A stretch of DNA of 35,002 bases from Bacillota bacterium (GTDB lineage: Bacteria; Bacillota; Sulfobacillia; Sulfobacillales; JAIMBI01). Below are positions 7,182 to 17,857 of the stretch, in pieces. The notes under the pieces are model-generated. The model was not told where the DNA came from, did not search any database, and worked only from the letters and a program-made list of their open reading frames with translations. Positions within the stretch are counted from its first letter, which is position 1; the number at the start of each line of letters is the position of its first letter. The translations under genes and the position numbers were made by a program. The stretch lies in NCBI GenBank assembly GCA_021818685.1, contig JAKATP010000017.1, positions 1 to 35,002 on the forward strand, read 5' to 3'.

Positions 7182-9761
7182 CGCTTCTACCACGAGACGG
7201 TCGCCCCGGACGGTTGCGCGAATCGCATCACCCGCCGACACCTGGCCGGTCAGCAGCAGGAGCGCGATGGGGTCTTCGAGTTCCCGGCGGACGAGCCGGT
7301 TCAGAGGCCGGGCACCGAATTCGGGATCATATCCATGCGCGCCCAGCCACGCGATGGCGGCGTCATCCACCTGCCAGCGGATATGCTGGCGTAAAAGCCG
7401 CCGTCCAAGCCCTTCGACGGCCAGCCGGCTGATGGCCTTCAGGTCATCCGGCCCCAGCCGGTTGAAGATCACGACATCATCAATGCGGTTCAGAAACTCG
7501 GGGCGAAAGTGCTGCCGCAGCGCACCATCGATGAGCGACGCCCGCTGGGCTGGGTCCTCCTCGGCCAGGATGGCTTCGGATCCGATGTTGGACGTCATGA
7601 TGATGACACTATGGCGAAAGTCGACCGTCCGGCCCGACCCGTCCGTGAGCCGTCCGTCATCGAGGACTTGCAGGAGGATGTTCCAGACCTCCGGATGGGC
7701 CTTTTCCACCTCGTCCAGTAAGATGACCGCGTACGGACGGCGGCGGATGGCTTCGGTAAGCTGTCCCCCCTCTTCATAGCCGACATACCCCGGCGGTGCT
7801 CCGATGAGACGCGCCACCGCATGGCGTTCCATATACTCGCTCATATCAATGCGCACGAGCGCCGCCTCACTGTCAAAAAGCAGCACTGCCAGGGACTTGG
7901 CGGTCTCGGTCTTTCCAACCCCGGTTGGTCCCACGAAGAGGAAGCTACCCCACGGACGGTTCTCTGGCTCGAGCCCGGCGCGCGCCCGACGTACGGCCCG
8001 CGCCACCGCACTGACAGCCTCCGCCTGGCCCACGACCCGCTCCTGCAGGCGCGCCTCCAGATTCACGAGCTTGTCCCGCTCCCCCTCCAGGAGACGGGCC
8101 ACGGGGACGCCGGTCCAGCGATGAACCACGTCTGCGATGTCCTCCGGCCCCACTTCCTCGCGAATCGCTCGCCGGCCTTCACGCTCGCGCCGGGCCCGCT
8201 CCGCCTCCAGGGCATCCAGTTCGCGCTGCAGCGGGGGGATGACACCGTAACGCAGCTCGGCCGCTCGTGCGAGGTCTGCGTCACGCTCCGCGCGCTGTTC
8301 CTCACTCTGGGCTTTTTCGAGGCGCGCCTTGAGCTCCGTCAAGCGGTCCAGCTGCTGCTTTTCCTCGGCCCAGCGCGCACGGGCGCTCCGAGCCTCCTCG
8401 TCAAGGTCCGCGAGGAGCCGTTCCACCACCTCTAACCGTTCGCGCGATCCTTCATCGTCCTCCCGCGCCAACGCCTGGGCCTCGATCTGCAGGGCCACCC
8501 GTTCGCGCTCCAGACGGTCGAGAGCCTCCGGTACGCTGTCCATTTCGACGCGCAGGTGCGCCGCTGCCTCATCCATCAGATCGATGGCCTTGTCAGGTAG
8601 GAAGCGGTCGCGGAGGTAGCGATCCGACAACTCGGCCGCAGCCACGAGAGCTGCGTCGCGGATACGGACGCCGTGATGGACCTCATACCGTTCCCGCAGC
8701 CCGCGCAGGATGGCGACCGTGTCGGCCACGGAAGGCTCGCTCACATAGACAGGCTGAAAACGCCGCTCGAGGGCCGCATCTTTCTCGATGTGCTGACGGT
8801 ATTCATCGAGGGTCGTGGCGCCGACGGCTCGGAGCTGCCCGCGGGCGAGTGCCGGCTTCAAGAGATTGGCTGCGTCCATCGCGCCTTCGGCCGCTCCGGC
8901 CCCCACCACCGTATGCAGTTCGTCGATGAAGAGAATGACCTGACCCGCAGCCTTCTCCACCTCGTTCAGGACGGCCTTTAAACGGTCTTCAAATTCACCC
9001 CGAAATTTACTCCCCGCCAGCAGCGCCCCGAGATCAAGCGCCAGCACCCGCCGCCCGCGGAGACCCTCGGGGACGTCCCCGGCGACAATCCGCTCGGCCA
9101 GTCCTTCGACGATCGCGGTCTTGCCAACCCCCGGCTCTCCGATCAGCACCGGATTGTTCTTGGTCCGACGCGACAACACCTGAATCACCCGGCGGATTTC
9201 GTCATCTCGCCCCACGACCGGGTCCAGGCGTCCGTGGCGAGCGGCGTCGGTCAAGTCACGGGCATAGCGAGCCAGGGCCTGGTATCGACCCTCCGCTTCC
9301 GGATCCAGGACCCGGTTGTCACCGCGAACGGACTTGAGGGCACCCAGGAGACGCTCCCGTTCCACCCCCCGGGCCGCCAGAAGCCCCGCGGCCGGGCCGG
9401 CGTCCGGGGCCACCAATCCCAAAAGCAGGTGTTCCACGGCCACGTAGTCGTCTTTCAAGTCGCGCGCCGCCGCACGTGCCCCGTCGAGTACCGCCGTCAG
9501 ATCCGGCCCAGCATAGGGCGATGCCGTGGCGCCCGACACTGACGGAAGCCGCCGGCGCGCGCTCATCGTGTCAGCCGCGAGGGCTCGCGCGTCCACGCCG
9601 AGTTGTTCGAGTACTGGCAGCACCACCCCGTCCGACTCCTCGAGGAGCGCCGACAGGAGATGCAGGGCGGTGACCACCTGCTGTCCATCCTCGACGGCCA
9701 GCGCCGCCGCACGCTGTAGCGCGTCGGCGGCACGGTGGGTGAAGCTGTCTCGGGGGTTCAT
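6954..9761 (-). CDS. clpB: ClpB disaggregase with an extra C-terminal tail
   Basis: A 935-residue Hsp100 ATPase that works with DnaK to dissolve protein aggregates in the cytoplasm. Domains: Clp N-domain repeats (1-145), first AAA+ module with Walker A GEPGVGKT (208-215) and Walker B VILFIDE (275-281), a long charged coiled-coil middle domain (about 400-530), and a second AAA+ module with [10 protein letters not shown] and [14 protein letters not shown]. No ClpP-binding loop is recognised. The usual ClpB end is reached near LVVEALRH; about 72 acidic, Gln/Gly-rich residues follow, and these are encoded entirely antisense to the flippase gene. The start ATG abuts the dnaK TAA (TAAATG), so translation is probably coupled; the ribosome site is weak. 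Confidence 0.95.
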   Translation of the reverse strand: MNPRDSFTHRAADALQRAAALAVEDGQQVVTALHLLSALLEESDGVVLPVLEQLGVDARALAADTMSARRRLPSVSGATASPYAGPDLTAVLDGARAAARDLKDDYVAVEHLLLGLVAPDAGPAAGLLAARGVERERLLGALKSVRGDNRVLDPEAEGRYQALARYARDLTDAARHGRLDPVVGRDDEIRRVIQVLSRRTKNNPVLIGEPGVGKTAIVEGLAERIVAGDVPEGLRGRRVLALDLGALLAGSKFRGEFEDRLKAVLNEVEKAAGQVILFIDELHTVVGAGAAEGAMDAANLLKPALARGQLRAVGATTLDEYRQHIEKDAALERRFQPVYVSEPSVADTVAILRGLRERYEVHHGVRIRDAALVAAAELSDRYLRDRFLPDKAIDLMDEAAAHLRVEMDSVPEALDRLERERVALQIEAQALAREDDEGSRERLEVVERLLADLDEEARSARARWAEEKQQLDRLTELKARLEKAQSEEQRAERDADLARAAELRYGVIPPLQRELDALEAERARREREGRRAIREEVGPEDIADVVHRWTGVPVARLLEGERDKLVNLEARLQERVVGQAEAVSAVARAVRRARAGLEPENRPWGSFLFVGPTGVGKTETAKSLAVLLFDSEAALVRIDMSEYMERHAVARLIGAPPGYVGYEEGGQLTEAIRRRPYAVILLDEVEKAHPEVWNILLQVLDDGRLTDGSGRTVDFRHSVIIMTSNIGSEAILAEEDPAQRASLIDGALRQHFRPEFLNRIDDVVIFNRLGPDDLKAISRLAVEGLGRRLLRQHIRWQVDDAAIAWLGAHGYDPEFGARPLNRLVRRELEDPIALLLLTGQVSAGDAIRATVRGDRLVVEALRHTEPDSEGPDEDEVEASGSEERAERGQPEARRDEQPREQGDGEGREASRQEGTGEPVNPGQTDAAYPFERPEV

Positions 9762-11690
9762 TTAGCTACCGCTGCCGGTGGCCTCGCCGTCCGGCTTCCA
9801 GTCGGCGTCAATCACCGTGTCGTCCCCCGGGGCCGCACCGCCCCCGGGAGGGGATCCGGCTCCGGATGACTCCCCCGACGTCGCCTGCGTCTGCCGATAT
9901 ACCTCTTCGGCCAGTCGGTGGCTCACCGTGGTCATGCGCTCCAAGGCTGCCTGGATGCGCGTCTCATCGTCGGTGGCCAATGCCTCCCGGGCCTGCTTGA
10001 CGACGTCTTCAGCCTCGCTCTTATCGGCAGCGCTTACGCGATCGCCCAAATCGCGCACGGCCTTCTCGGTGGCGTACGCCATGGACTCGGTCTGGTTCTT
10101 CAGATCGATGAGGGCGCGGGCCTTCTTGTCCTCTTCCGCTTTTAGCTCGGCGTCTTTGACCATGCGGTCAATCTCGTCCTTCGAGAGCTGGGTCGTGGCC
10201 GTGACGGTCACCCGCTGCTCCTTGCCGGTTCCGAGGTCCTTGGCCGAGACATGGACGATGCCGTTGGCATCAATATCAAACGTTACCTCGATCTGGGGTA
10301 TCCCCCTTGGGGCAGGCGGAATCCCATCCAGATGAAAACGCGCCAGCGTGCGGTTGTCGCGCGCCAGCGGCCGCTCGCCCTGCAAGACGTGAATCTCCAC
10401 CTGCGTCTGACTGTCCGCCGCTGTCGTGAACACCTTGCTCTTACGCGTGGGGATGGTCGTGTTGCGCTCCACCAGGGTTTCGGTCACCCCGCCCAGGGTT
10501 TCAATGCCGAGCGACAGCGGGGTGACGTCCAGGAGGACCACGTCCTTCACCTCGCCCGCCAGCACGCCGGCCTGGATGGCGGCCCCGATCGCGACCACCT
10601 CGTCCGGGTTCACGCCGCGGTGCGGCTCCTTGCCGGTGAGCCGCTGCACCAGTTCCTGTACGGCTGGCATGCGCGTCGAACCACCCACCAGTACGACTTC
10701 GTTGATCTGCCGTTCATTAAGCCCCGCATCCTGCAGAGCCTGCCGGAAGGGCTGCACCAGCCGATCAGTCAACGGCCGCGTCAACTCCTCGAACTTGGCC
10801 CGCGACAAGCTCATCTCCAGATGCTTGGGCCCGGCCTGATCGGCCGTAATGAACGGGAGGCTGACCTGGGTTTCCGTCACGGACGACAGCTCCACCTTGG
10901 CCTTCTCGGCGGCTTCGATGAGGCGCTGCAGCGCCTGGCGGTCGCGCCGCAGGTCGATACCCTGCTCCCGCTGAAACTCGCCGGCGATATACTCGACGAC
11001 GGCCATGTCGTAGTCGTCACCGCCCAGGTGCGTGTCGCCTGCCGTCGACTTCACTTCGAAAACGCCGTCCCCAACTTCCAGCACCGAGACATCAAACGTC
11101 CCGCCGCCGAGATCCCAGACCAGGATCGTCTCGTTGGCCTGCTTGTCGAGGCCGTAGGCCAGGGCCGCGGCCGTGGGTTCGTTGATGATCCGGAGCACCT
11201 CGAGGCCTGCGATGCGTCCGGCATCCTTCGTAGCCTGGCGCTGGGCGTCGTTAAAGTAGGCGGGCACGGTGATGACAGCCTGGCTCACCGTCTCTCCCAA
11301 ATACTTCTCGGCGTCGGTTTTGAGCTTGCCCAAAATCATGGCCGAGACTTCTTCGGGCGTCACCTCACGGCCGAGATTCGGCAGCGAGATGCGGACCTGT
11401 TGATTGGGGCCGTTGGTGACCCGGTAAGGAACCCGGCTCCGCTCACCGGATACTTCATCATACCGGCGTCCCATGAACCGCTTGACCGAAAAGACGGTGT
11501 TCTCGGGGTTGACGACCGCCTGGCGCCGCGCCAACTGCCCGACGAGCCGCTCCCCATCCTTTTTAAAGCCGACCACTGACGGCGTAAGGCGGCTGCCTTC
11601 CGCGTTCAGGATGACGGTGGGCTGGCCGCCTTCCATCACCGCCACGACCGAGTTCGTGGTCCCGAGATCGATGCCTACGACCTTTGCCAT
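9762..11690 (-). CDS. dnaK: Chaperone DnaK (Hsp70)
   Basis: A 642-residue Hsp70. The nucleotide-binding domain begins with [49 protein letters not shown] and [13 protein letters not shown] follow. The substrate-binding domain includes [15 protein letters not shown], and a helical lid ends in a Gly/Ser/Pro-rich linker and a TVIDADW terminus like other bacterial DnaKs. GGGGGAGA is 5 nt before ATG 11690. Unusually, grpE and dnaJ are not adjacent and clpB follows directly. A sigma-A promoter lies about 280 nt upstream with a structured leader; the HrcA operator (CIRCE) was not found. Confidence 0.97.
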   Translation of the reverse strand: MAKVVGIDLGTTNSVVAVMEGGQPTVILNAEGSRLTPSVVGFKKDGERLVGQLARRQAVVNPENTVFSVKRFMGRRYDEVSGERSRVPYRVTNGPNQQVRISLPNLGREVTPEEVSAMILGKLKTDAEKYLGETVSQAVITVPAYFNDAQRQATKDAGRIAGLEVLRIINEPTAAALAYGLDKQANETILVWDLGGGTFDVSVLEVGDGVFEVKSTAGDTHLGGDDYDMAVVEYIAGEFQREQGIDLRRDRQALQRLIEAAEKAKVELSSVTETQVSLPFITADQAGPKHLEMSLSRAKFEELTRPLTDRLVQPFRQALQDAGLNERQINEVVLVGGSTRMPAVQELVQRLTGKEPHRGVNPDEVVAIGAAIQAGVLAGEVKDVVLLDVTPLSLGIETLGGVTETLVERNTTIPTRKSKVFTTAADSQTQVEIHVLQGERPLARDNRTLARFHLDGIPPAPRGIPQIEVTFDIDANGIVHVSAKDLGTGKEQRVTVTATTQLSKDEIDRMVKDAELKAEEDKKARALIDLKNQTESMAYATEKAVRDLGDRVSAADKSEAEDVVKQAREALATDDETRIQAALERMTTVSHRLAEEVYRQTQATSGESSGAGSPPGGGAAPGDDTVIDADWKPDGEATGSGS

Positions 11691-11969
11691 GTCTTCTCCC
11701 CCACTTCGGGCGCCGGCTCCACTGGAGGGGCCTTTGTGTCCAGTATCGGCCGAATCCCTGCCAAATTAACTTCCACCGGGTGATGTCCCAGCATAGCCCC
11801 CGGGCCCCGGCGGGCGTTCGTGAAATAAATGCGGTGCTTTCGTGCGCCTCCACGAAGCGACCCGCTCCCCCACCCAAGGCCCGGCTGCCTGGGTTGACGA
11901 TCGGGGCCGCTGCCACGGACCCGCCCGTGGCCGGGATCGCCGTCCGTCCTCCGTCCATCCCGGCTGTCC
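11691..11969 (-). other. Long structured 5' leader of dnaK
   Basis: About 280 nt separate the predicted transcription start from the dnaK start codon. Near its 5' end are two adjoining perfect inverted repeats: ATCCCGGC/GCCGGGAT (11930-11937 with 11957-11964) and CCACGG/CCGTGG (11913-11918 with 11925-11930). A further hairpin at 11836-11858 pairs CGTG/CACG with flanking pairs and one bulge. The rest is GC-rich with an AT-rich patch at 11821-11830. No CIRCE, HAIR or CtsR box was recognised. No protein-coding gene is supported here, despite open frames. Confidence 0.5.
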
Positions 11970-11975
11970 GGAGTC

Positions 11976-12004
11976 ACTATAGTATGGCAGGGCCCCGGCT
12001 TCAA
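11976..12004 (-). promoter_or_regulatory. Sigma-A-type promoter for dnaK-clpB
   Basis: On the minus strand, TTGAAG (12004-11999) and TATAGT (11981-11976) are separated by exactly 17 nt, close to the vegetative consensus. It lies 62 nt beyond the aroA stop and heads towards dnaK. Start of transcription should be near 11969. Confidence 0.75.
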
Positions 12005-12065
12005 GAATGTCGCCGCACGGGGAGGAGAAGGCTCCGTCTGGCTGAGGCCGGAGGCGGGAGGGCTG

Positions 12066-13373
12066 CTACGAGGCTTCGGTGATTCGGACGGCGCCCGCCG
12101 CGGCAAACGCCTCGAAGAAGGCCGGATAGGAAATCCCGGCGGTATCCGCCCCGGCGAGGATCACAGGACCGCGCGCCGCCGACGCCGCCACGGCCAGCGC
12201 CATGGCAATCCGGTGGTCGCCGCACGCGTCAACGCGCCCCCCGGAAAGGCCGTCCTGGCCGTCGACCACCCATCCGTCAGGGCAGTCCCGGACAGCGGCC
12301 CCCAAGGCCCGCAGGGCGTCTCCCATCGCCTTGATGCGATCTGACTCCTTCACGCGTAGCTCGGCCGCCCCCGAGACTTTCGATCGTCCCGACGCCCGGC
12401 TCATGAGGACCACTGCGAGCGGCAGTTCATCCACCAGCGTCGGCACTTCCGAGGCGTCCACGCTGGTTCCTGCGAGACGGGCCGGGCCCGTGACCCGGAC
12501 CCGCCCCACCGGTTCCACCGTCTCAGCCTGCACGGATTCTTCCACCTCCGCGCCCATCCGCCGGAGTAGACGCAAGAAGCCCGTGCGGGCAGGATTGAGG
12601 AGGATGCCGTCCGTCACGATCCGACCGCCCGTGAGAGCCGCCCAGGCCCACCAGAAGGCGGCCGAGGAGGGGTCTGCAGGCACCGTCCAGGTCACCGGCC
12701 GGGGAAGGCCGGGATGAACAGTCGCTACGCGCGCATCACACTCGACGACAATCCCCTGCGCCGCCAGCATGCGTTCCGTATGGTCGCGCGTCCGTGCCGG
12801 CTCCTCTACCGTGACGGGCCCGTCCGCGCCCAGCCCGGCCAGAAGAAGCGCCGACTTTACCTGGGCTGAGGCCACCGGGAGCACCACGCGGCCACCGCGC
12901 ACCCGTCCACCCCTCACCGCGACCGGGGCGCTGCCGCAGTCCCGTGTCCAGGCTTCGACCCCGAGCTCCCCCAGGGGCGCCGTGACCCGTGCCATCGGCC
13001 GGCGGCGCAAGGAAGCGTCACCGCTCAGCACGGTGAGTCCGGGCACGAGTGCCGCAATACCCAGGGCCAGCCGCATCGTCGTGCCGGAATTGCCGCAGTC
13101 GACCACGTTGGCGGGCTCGGTCAACGCTCCGATCCCGCCGCTCTGGATCGACAGCACCGCGGTCGACTCCTGCACCTGGGCGCCGAAGGCCTGGGCCACC
13201 GCGAGGGAGCGCCCGGTATCCTCGGATCGCAGCGGCCGGAGAATGTGCGTGGTGCCACGGGCCAGCAGGCCCAGCAGGATGGCGCGGTGCGTGACCGACT
13301 TATCCCCCGGAACCTCCACCGAAACGTCAGCCGGAGGCGAACCTGCCTCCATCCGGATGAGCGCCGCACCCAC
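12066..13373 (-). CDS. aroA: 3-phosphoshikimate 1-carboxyvinyltransferase (EPSP synthase)
   Basis: A 435-residue EPSP synthase that joins shikimate 3-phosphate and phosphoenolpyruvate in the sixth step to chorismate. Seen directly: the PEP/shikimate-binding GDKSVTHRAILLGLLARG near the N-terminus, DCGNSGTTMRL, and LRVKESDRI towards the C-terminus; length is normal. The start is the GTG at 13373, which touches the aroF stop (TAGGTG); its ribosome site is poor, so expression probably relies on coupling. ATG 13352 is an alternative. Last gene of the nine-gene trp-aro transcript. No U-tract terminator is obvious after it; the dnaK promoter follows within 62 nt. Confidence 0.95.
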   Translation of the reverse strand: MGAALIRMEAGSPPADVSVEVPGDKSVTHRAILLGLLARGTTHILRPLRSEDTGRSLAVAQAFGAQVQESTAVLSIQSGGIGALTEPANVVDCGNSGTTMRLALGIAALVPGLTVLSGDASLRRRPMARVTAPLGELGVEAWTRDCGSAPVAVRGGRVRGGRVVLPVASAQVKSALLLAGLGADGPVTVEEPARTRDHTERMLAAQGIVVECDARVATVHPGLPRPVTWTVPADPSSAAFWWAWAALTGGRIVTDGILLNPARTGFLRLLRRMGAEVEESVQAETVEPVGRVRVTGPARLAGTSVDASEVPTLVDELPLAVVLMSRASGRSKVSGAAELRVKESDRIKAMGDALRALGAAVRDCPDGWVVDGQDGLSGGRVDACGDHRIAMALAVAASAARGPVILAGADTAGISYPAFFEAFAAAGAVRITEAS

Positions 13374-14384
13374 CTACAGCGACCGGCCCAGGGCTCGGGC
13401 GACTGCATCCAGGGTAGGCGCGAGCTGCGCGAAGTCCGAGAGGGTAAGACTCTGACGGCCGTCCGACAAGGCCTCGCTCGGGTTCGGATGAATTTCAATC
13501 AACACCCCGTCGGCACCGGATGCCACGCCGGCGCGCGCCATCGGCGCCACGAGCTGCCAGGTCCCCGTGGCGTGCGAGGGGTCTACTACCACGGGCAGAT
13601 GGGTGTAGTACTTCAGCACGGGCACACTAGAGAGGTCCAGGGTGTTGCGGGTCTTGGTCTCAAAAGTACGGATTCCCCGCTCGCATAGCACCACATCGGA
13701 GTTGCCGCCGGCTAGAACATATTCCGCGGCCAGGAGCCACTCATCGATGGTAGCCGACATGCCGCGCTTGAGTAAGATCGGCTTTCGGAGTCGGCCGCAG
13801 GCACGCAGGAGGGCGAAATTCTGCATGTTGCGCGCCCCGATCTGCACCATGTCAGCCACCTCCGCGACCATCTCCAGCCCTTCCTCATCGAGAGCCTCGG
13901 TTACGATGGCCAGGCCGTACTGCCGGCGAGCCGCGGCCAGGAGATCGAGTCCTTCCCGGCCGAGACCCTGAAAGCTGTACGGGGAAGTGCGGGGTTTGAA
14001 CGCTCCGCCGCGGAGCACCGTGCCGCCCGCCCGGGCCACCGCCTCCGCGGTCGTCATAAGCTGTTCTTCACTCTCCACCGCGCACGGCCCCGCCATCAGC
14101 ACGACCCGGGGACCGCCAATGACCGCCGGCCCCACCTGCACGATGGAATCCTCCCGGCGAAAGTCACGGCTCGCAAGTTTCCAGGGGTGCTGGACGGGCA
14201 CCACCTCCTCGACCTGCGGCAGGGCGGCCAGGGCAAACGCCCGCTCCACAGCCTCTCCTACCACTCCCACCGTGATGCGTGCCTCCCCGCGGGAGACGTA
14301 GGCCTCGAGCCCCTCATCCCGCACGCGCCTGACCACTTCGTCGACATCCTCGGGCACCACATCGCTGCGCAGAATCAAAATCAT
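13374..14384 (-). CDS. aroF: 3-deoxy-7-phosphoheptulonate synthase (DAHP synthase, type I-beta)
   Basis: A 336-residue DAHP synthase catalysing the first step of the shikimate pathway from erythrose 4-phosphate and phosphoenolpyruvate. Residues 1-65 form a small ferredoxin-like regulatory domain (starting ILILRSDVV) as in Thermotoga-type enzymes, where it mediates feedback inhibition. The catalytic barrel has AGPCAVES (metal ligand Cys 101), FKPRTSPYSFQG, IGARNMQN and the metal-binding VVDPSHATG. The frame is open to 14513, but AGGAGGGG lies 8 nt before ATG 14384, which overlaps the trpA stop as ATGA. Its place in a tryptophan-controlled operon is notable. The symbol follows Bacillus-like usage; aroG or aroA(G) are also used. 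Confidence 0.93.
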   Translation of the reverse strand: MILILRSDVVPEDVDEVVRRVRDEGLEAYVSRGEARITVGVVGEAVERAFALAALPQVEEVVPVQHPWKLASRDFRREDSIVQVGPAVIGGPRVVLMAGPCAVESEEQLMTTAEAVARAGGTVLRGGAFKPRTSPYSFQGLGREGLDLLAAARRQYGLAIVTEALDEEGLEMVAEVADMVQIGARNMQNFALLRACGRLRKPILLKRGMSATIDEWLLAAEYVLAGGNSDVVLCERGIRTFETKTRNTLDLSSVPVLKYYTHLPVVVDPSHATGTWQLVAPMARAGVASGADGVLIEIHPNPSEALSDGRQSLTLSDFAQLAPTLDAVARALGRSL

Positions 14385-15298
14385 CGCTCCGGCCCCTCCT
14401 CCCCCGCCGCGATCCGGCGGTTGTCGAAAACGGACCTCGTGGGTGTCGCATCGTCCGGTTCCATCGCCTGGCGGATGCGCGCCACAAACTCCTCCACCGC
14501 CGCCTCTGGACACGAAAGCCGCTGACCGATGGCCCGCACTAGCGCGCTACCGATGATCACGCCATCTGCCCTCGCGCCCACCTCTCGCGCCTGATTCGGC
14601 GTCGAGATGCCGAACCCTATCGCGACCGGACGACGGATCTTAGCCTTCAGCCGGTCCGCGAAGGCGAGCACCTCCGGATCGAGCCGCTCCCGGACGCCGG
14701 TAACCCCGGTGACCGACACCCCATACACAAATCCCGGCCCTTCCGCCACGGCCGCTAGGTGGGCATCGGTCGACGTAGGCGCCGCCATGGGGACCAGGAC
14801 GAGGTCCCGGCGCGCCGCCGCACGACCGAGGGCGCCACTCTCCACGAGAGGAAGGTCGGGTACGATAAGCCCGGTCACCCCGGCATCCCGGGCTTCATCC
14901 AAGAAGCGCTCGGCCCCGTAGGCGAGCACAGGATTGATATAGGTCAGCAGGACCAGCGGAGGCGCGTCCCGAGCGGCCTCCCGGATCGCGGAAAACAGCT
15001 CCCCGAGCCGGTAACCGCCCCGCAACGCTTCCTCGGCCGCCTGCTGCACGACGGGTCCGTCTGCGAGCGGGTCCGAGAATGGCACCCCGACCTCGACGAG
15101 GTCGGCGCCCGCACGGCCCGCGGCCCGAAGCTGCGGGCCCAGACTGGCCAAGGTGGGGTACCCGGCCGTCACGTAGGGCATGAGTGCCGCCCGCTTCCCC
15201 GCCCGGGCGCTGGCAAATGCCGCGGCGATGCGCGCCGTGCCCGAAGACGCTGTCGTCTTCGGAGCCTCCCTCCGCTCCGATCCCTTTGTCCCTTTCAC
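14381..15298 (-). CDS. trpA: Tryptophan synthase alpha chain
   Basis: A 305-residue TrpA that cleaves indole-3-glycerol phosphate to indole and glyceraldehyde 3-phosphate, working in an alpha2beta2 complex with TrpB. Motifs: [29 protein letters not shown] with the catalytic Glu and Asp, GLIVPDLPL, and the phosphate-binding IGFGIS and GVIIGSALV. The start is GTG 15298, in a GTGA overlap with trpB and preceded by GGAGGT at good spacing; this adds about 20 poorly conserved Thr/Lys/Ala-rich residues before the conserved region. The C-terminus carries roughly 25 residues beyond the usual end. Confidence 0.95.
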   Translation of the reverse strand: MKGTKGSERREAPKTTASSGTARIAAAFASARAGKRAALMPYVTAGYPTLASLGPQLRAAGRAGADLVEVGVPFSDPLADGPVVQQAAEEALRGGYRLGELFSAIREAARDAPPLVLLTYINPVLAYGAERFLDEARDAGVTGLIVPDLPLVESGALGRAAARRDLVLVPMAAPTSTDAHLAAVAEGPGFVYGVSVTGVTGVRERLDPEVLAFADRLKAKIRRPVAIGFGISTPNQAREVGARADGVIIGSALVRAIGQRLSCPEAAVEEFVARIRQAMEPDDATPTRSVFDNRRIAAGEEGPER

Positions 15299-16509
15299 CC
15301 GCCCACCTCCCCGCTTCTTGCCCTGCGCTCCAGCGCCGCCACCTGATCGACGTCCTTGTCGCCCCGGCCGGAGAGATTGATGATGACGGGCGCATCGACT
15401 GGGAGCCGCCCTGCCTGTTTCAGGACCCAGGCCACCGCGTGGGCGCTCTCAAGCGCCGGGATGATCCCCTCCAACTCCGATAAGCGATGAAAGGCTTCCA
15501 GTGCCTCCGCATCCGTGATGGCCTCGTAGCGGGCGCGCCCCGTCTCCCGATAATAGGCGTGTTCCGGACCTACCCCCGGATAGTCAAGCCCGGCCGAGAC
15601 GGAATGGGCTGGCAGCACCTGCCCCTCATCCGTCTGCAGGAGGTAGCTGAATGCTCCGTGCAGCACGCCCGGCCGTCCCCGGACGAGGCTTGCCGCGTGA
15701 CGACCTTGCAGCCCCTCTCCAGCCGCTTCCACCCCCACCAGGTCGACCGGGTCATGGCGAAAGGGGTAGAAGAGCCCCATGGCGTTGGAGCCGCCGCCGA
15801 CCGGGGCCACCGCCATACCGGGGAGCCGCCCGGCCATTTTCGTTATCTGACGGCGGGCCTCTTGCCCGATAACGGATTGAAAGTCCCGCACCATAGCCGG
15901 ATAGGGGTGCGGGCCGACAACCGACCCAATGATGTAGTAGGTGTCGCGCACGTTGGTCACCCAGTCCCGGATGGCCTCATTGGTCGCGTCCTTCAAGGTG
16001 GCGGTACCGCCGGTCACGGGGTGCACAGCCGCGCCCAGCAGATTCATCCGATAAACATTCAGGGCCTGCCGCTCCACGTCCACCTGTCCCATGTACACCT
16101 CGGCCCGCATTCCGAGGAGGGCGGCGACCGTAGCCGTGGCGACCCCGTGCTGCCCTGCGCCCGTTTCAGCGATGAGGCGAGTCTTGCCCATGCGGCGGGC
16201 GAGGAGCGCCTGTCCGAGCGTGTTGTTAATCTTGTGGGCACCGGTGTGGTTTAGATCTTCGCGCTTCAGGTACACCGGCGCCCCCACCACGTCCGAAATA
16301 CGGGCCGCGTAGGTGAGAGGGCTTGGCCGCCCCACGTAGTCGCGCAGCAAGCCTCTGAGCTCGCGGGTAAACGCGGGGTCGTGCACCACCACCTCCTGAT
16401 AGGCGCGTTCCAGCTCGACCAGTGCCGGGATCAGAGTTTCGGGCACGTACCGTCCCCCAAACCTGCCAAATCGTCCGTGTCTATCCGGCACCCGTGCCAC
16501 CCGCGTCAT
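15295..16509 (-). CDS. trpB: Tryptophan synthase beta chain
   Basis: A 404-residue PLP enzyme that condenses indole with serine to make tryptophan. [13 protein letters not shown] contains the PLP lysine (Lys 93); [20 protein letters not shown] and the phosphate-binding GGGSNAMG follow. [10 protein letters not shown] near the N-terminus is typical of TrpB1, the form that pairs with TrpA. The frame is open to 16824, but ATG 16509 has GGGAGG 6 nt upstream and overlaps the trpF stop as ATGA. It is co-transcribed with trpA immediately downstream. Confidence 0.97.
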   Translation of the reverse strand: MTRVARVPDRHGRFGRFGGRYVPETLIPALVELERAYQEVVVHDPAFTRELRGLLRDYVGRPSPLTYAARISDVVGAPVYLKREDLNHTGAHKINNTLGQALLARRMGKTRLIAETGAGQHGVATATVAALLGMRAEVYMGQVDVERQALNVYRMNLLGAAVHPVTGGTATLKDATNEAIRDWVTNVRDTYYIIGSVVGPHPYPAMVRDFQSVIGQEARRQITKMAGRLPGMAVAPVGGGSNAMGLFYPFRHDPVDLVGVEAAGEGLQGRHAASLVRGRPGVLHGAFSYLLQTDEGQVLPAHSVSAGLDYPGVGPEHAYYRETGRARYEAITDAEALEAFHRLSELEGIIPALESAHAVAWVLKQAGRLPVDAPVIINLSGRGDKDVDQVAALERRARSGEVGG

Positions 16510-17078
16510 CCCATCGCCTCCCGCGCCCGTGTGACAAATTGCTGCATCAACGCGGCGTCCTTCACCCCGTCTCGCTCGACGCCGCTCGAAACATCCACCC
16601 CGTCCGGGTTCAGGATCCGGACAGCCCGCCCGACGTTGGCGGGGCTTAACCCCCCGGCCAGCCAGAAACGTCCTTCGGGCCGCCCGACCTGCTCCCACGG
16701 CAGGGCCTGGCCGGATCCGGGCGCGGTCCCTTCCAGGAGCAAAATGTCGGCGCCAGCCCGGTCTCTCTCCGACTGGCCGGGTCTGATCGTGAGAAGACCG
16801 AGCGCCCGTGCCCGCTCCACCCAATCCAACTCTGGACTGTCATACACCTGAAGGCCAGCCCAGGGGATCTTCCACACCTCGTTCCAGATGGAATCGGAGG
16901 CCCCGCGGAGCACGGCCACCAGACGGCCTGGCCATTCCTCGGCCCACCGGGCTGCGGCCATGAACGGCACCTGGCGCCGTGCCGGGCCCAGGATCACACC
17001 GGCCAAGTCCGCACCCGCCGTCATCGCGGCGTGCACCTGGTCACGGCTTCTCACCCCGCAGATCTTCACGACGCCCAT
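16506..17078 (-). CDS. trpF: Phosphoribosylanthranilate isomerase
   Basis: A 190-residue TIM-barrel enzyme that isomerises phosphoribosylanthranilate to the carboxyphenylamino-deoxyribulose intermediate. The N-terminal VKICGV holds the catalytic Cys; [10 protein letters not shown] and GVDVSSGVE near the C-terminus form the phosphate site, and GVKD follows. It is slightly shorter than the common 200-220 residues. ATG 17078 lies inside trpC (13-nt overlap) with only a weak ribosome site, consistent with coupled translation. Confidence 0.93.
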   Translation of the reverse strand: MGVVKICGVRSRDQVHAAMTAGADLAGVILGPARRQVPFMAAARWAEEWPGRLVAVLRGASDSIWNEVWKIPWAGLQVYDSPELDWVERARALGLLTIRPGQSERDRAGADILLLEGTAPGSGQALPWEQVGRPEGRFWLAGGLSPANVGRAVRILNPDGVDVSSGVERDGVKDAALMQQFVTRAREAMG

Positions 17079-17857
17079 CGGACCACTTCCCGCACGAGGC
17101 CGGATCCGCCGGTCATCACCGCCTCACCCACCAGTACCGCCCGAAATCCGGCGTCCGCCAGCGCCCTTATCTCCTCCATCGTGCGGATGCCGCTCTCCGA
17201 CACGGTCAGGACACCTTTCGGCACTTGGGGCGCGAGCGCCAGGGATCGAGCCACATCCGTGCTGAATGTATCCAGATCGCGGTTGTTGACCCCGATGAGG
17301 CGCGCACCGACATCAACGGCGCGCCCGAGTTCCCCCTCGTCGTGCACTTCCACCAGCACGTCCACCCCAAGGGCGTCGCCCGCCCGGAGGAGGGCCTGGA
17401 GCTCCTGGTCGGTCAGGATCCGGACAATCGCCAAAACCGCGTCGGCCCCTGCCCGAACGGCTTCCGCGACCTGGGCCGGGTGCAGCAAGAAGTCCTTTCG
17501 CAAGAGCGGCAGCGCACTGGCTGTTCGCGCGGCCTCGAGGTGTTGGAGGGCCCCCCCGAAAAAACGGGGCTCCGTTAACACCGAAATCGCGGCCGCGCCG
17601 GCTTCCTCGTAGAGCCGGGCGCGTGCCGCCGGATCATACACCCCGGCTTCCAGGCGACCGGCCGACGGCGAGCGCTCCTTGCTTTCCGCGATGACGGCAA
17701 ACCGCCGGGCGGTGAGTGCGGTCCACAGCCGGTGCCGCCTGCCTTCCACCTGGGGGTTGACCTCTTGCAAACTGACATCCTGGGCGGCCCATTGCGCGCG
17801 CATCCGCGCCAGCTCCGTCAGATCCGCGAGGAAGTGCGCCGGTGCGGTCCCGCTCAT
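17066..17857 (-). CDS. trpC: Indole-3-glycerol phosphate synthase
   Basis: A 263-residue TIM-barrel enzyme that decarboxylates and closes the ring of the TrpF product. Motifs are ESKERSPSAG, the EPRFFGG segment, LLRKDFLLHPAQVAEA with the catalytic Lys, GVNNRDLDTF, and SESGI followed by GFRAVLVGEAVM. Length is typical for a free-standing TrpC (not fused to TrpF). Its ATG overlaps the trpD stop as ATGA. Confidence 0.95.
   Translation of the reverse strand: MSGTAPAHFLADLTELARMRAQWAAQDVSLQEVNPQVEGRRHRLWTALTARRFAVIAESKERSPSAGRLEAGVYDPAARARLYEEAGAAAISVLTEPRFFGGALQHLEAARTASALPLLRKDFLLHPAQVAEAVRAGADAVLAIVRILTDQELQALLRAGDALGVDVLVEVHDEGELGRAVDVGARLIGVNNRDLDTFSTDVARSLALAPQVPKGVLTVSESGIRTMEEIRALADAGFRAVLVGEAVMTGGSGLVREVVRWAS

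Noticed and set aside
10251-11579. 442-codon open frame antisense to dnaK
   Set aside because: It mirrors the well-known long antisense frames of hsp70 genes at high GC; no ribosome site or recognisable domain, and dnaK explains the region.
11691-12065. CIRCE (HrcA) or HAIR operator before dnaK
   Set aside because: No TTAGCACTC/GAGTGCTAA or CTTGAGT/ACTCAAG pair was found on either strand.
11675-12106. 143-codon frame upstream of dnaK on the same strand
   Set aside because: Spans the promoter and leader, lacks a ribosome site, has low-complexity Pro/Arg/Gly composition and runs into dnaK out of frame.
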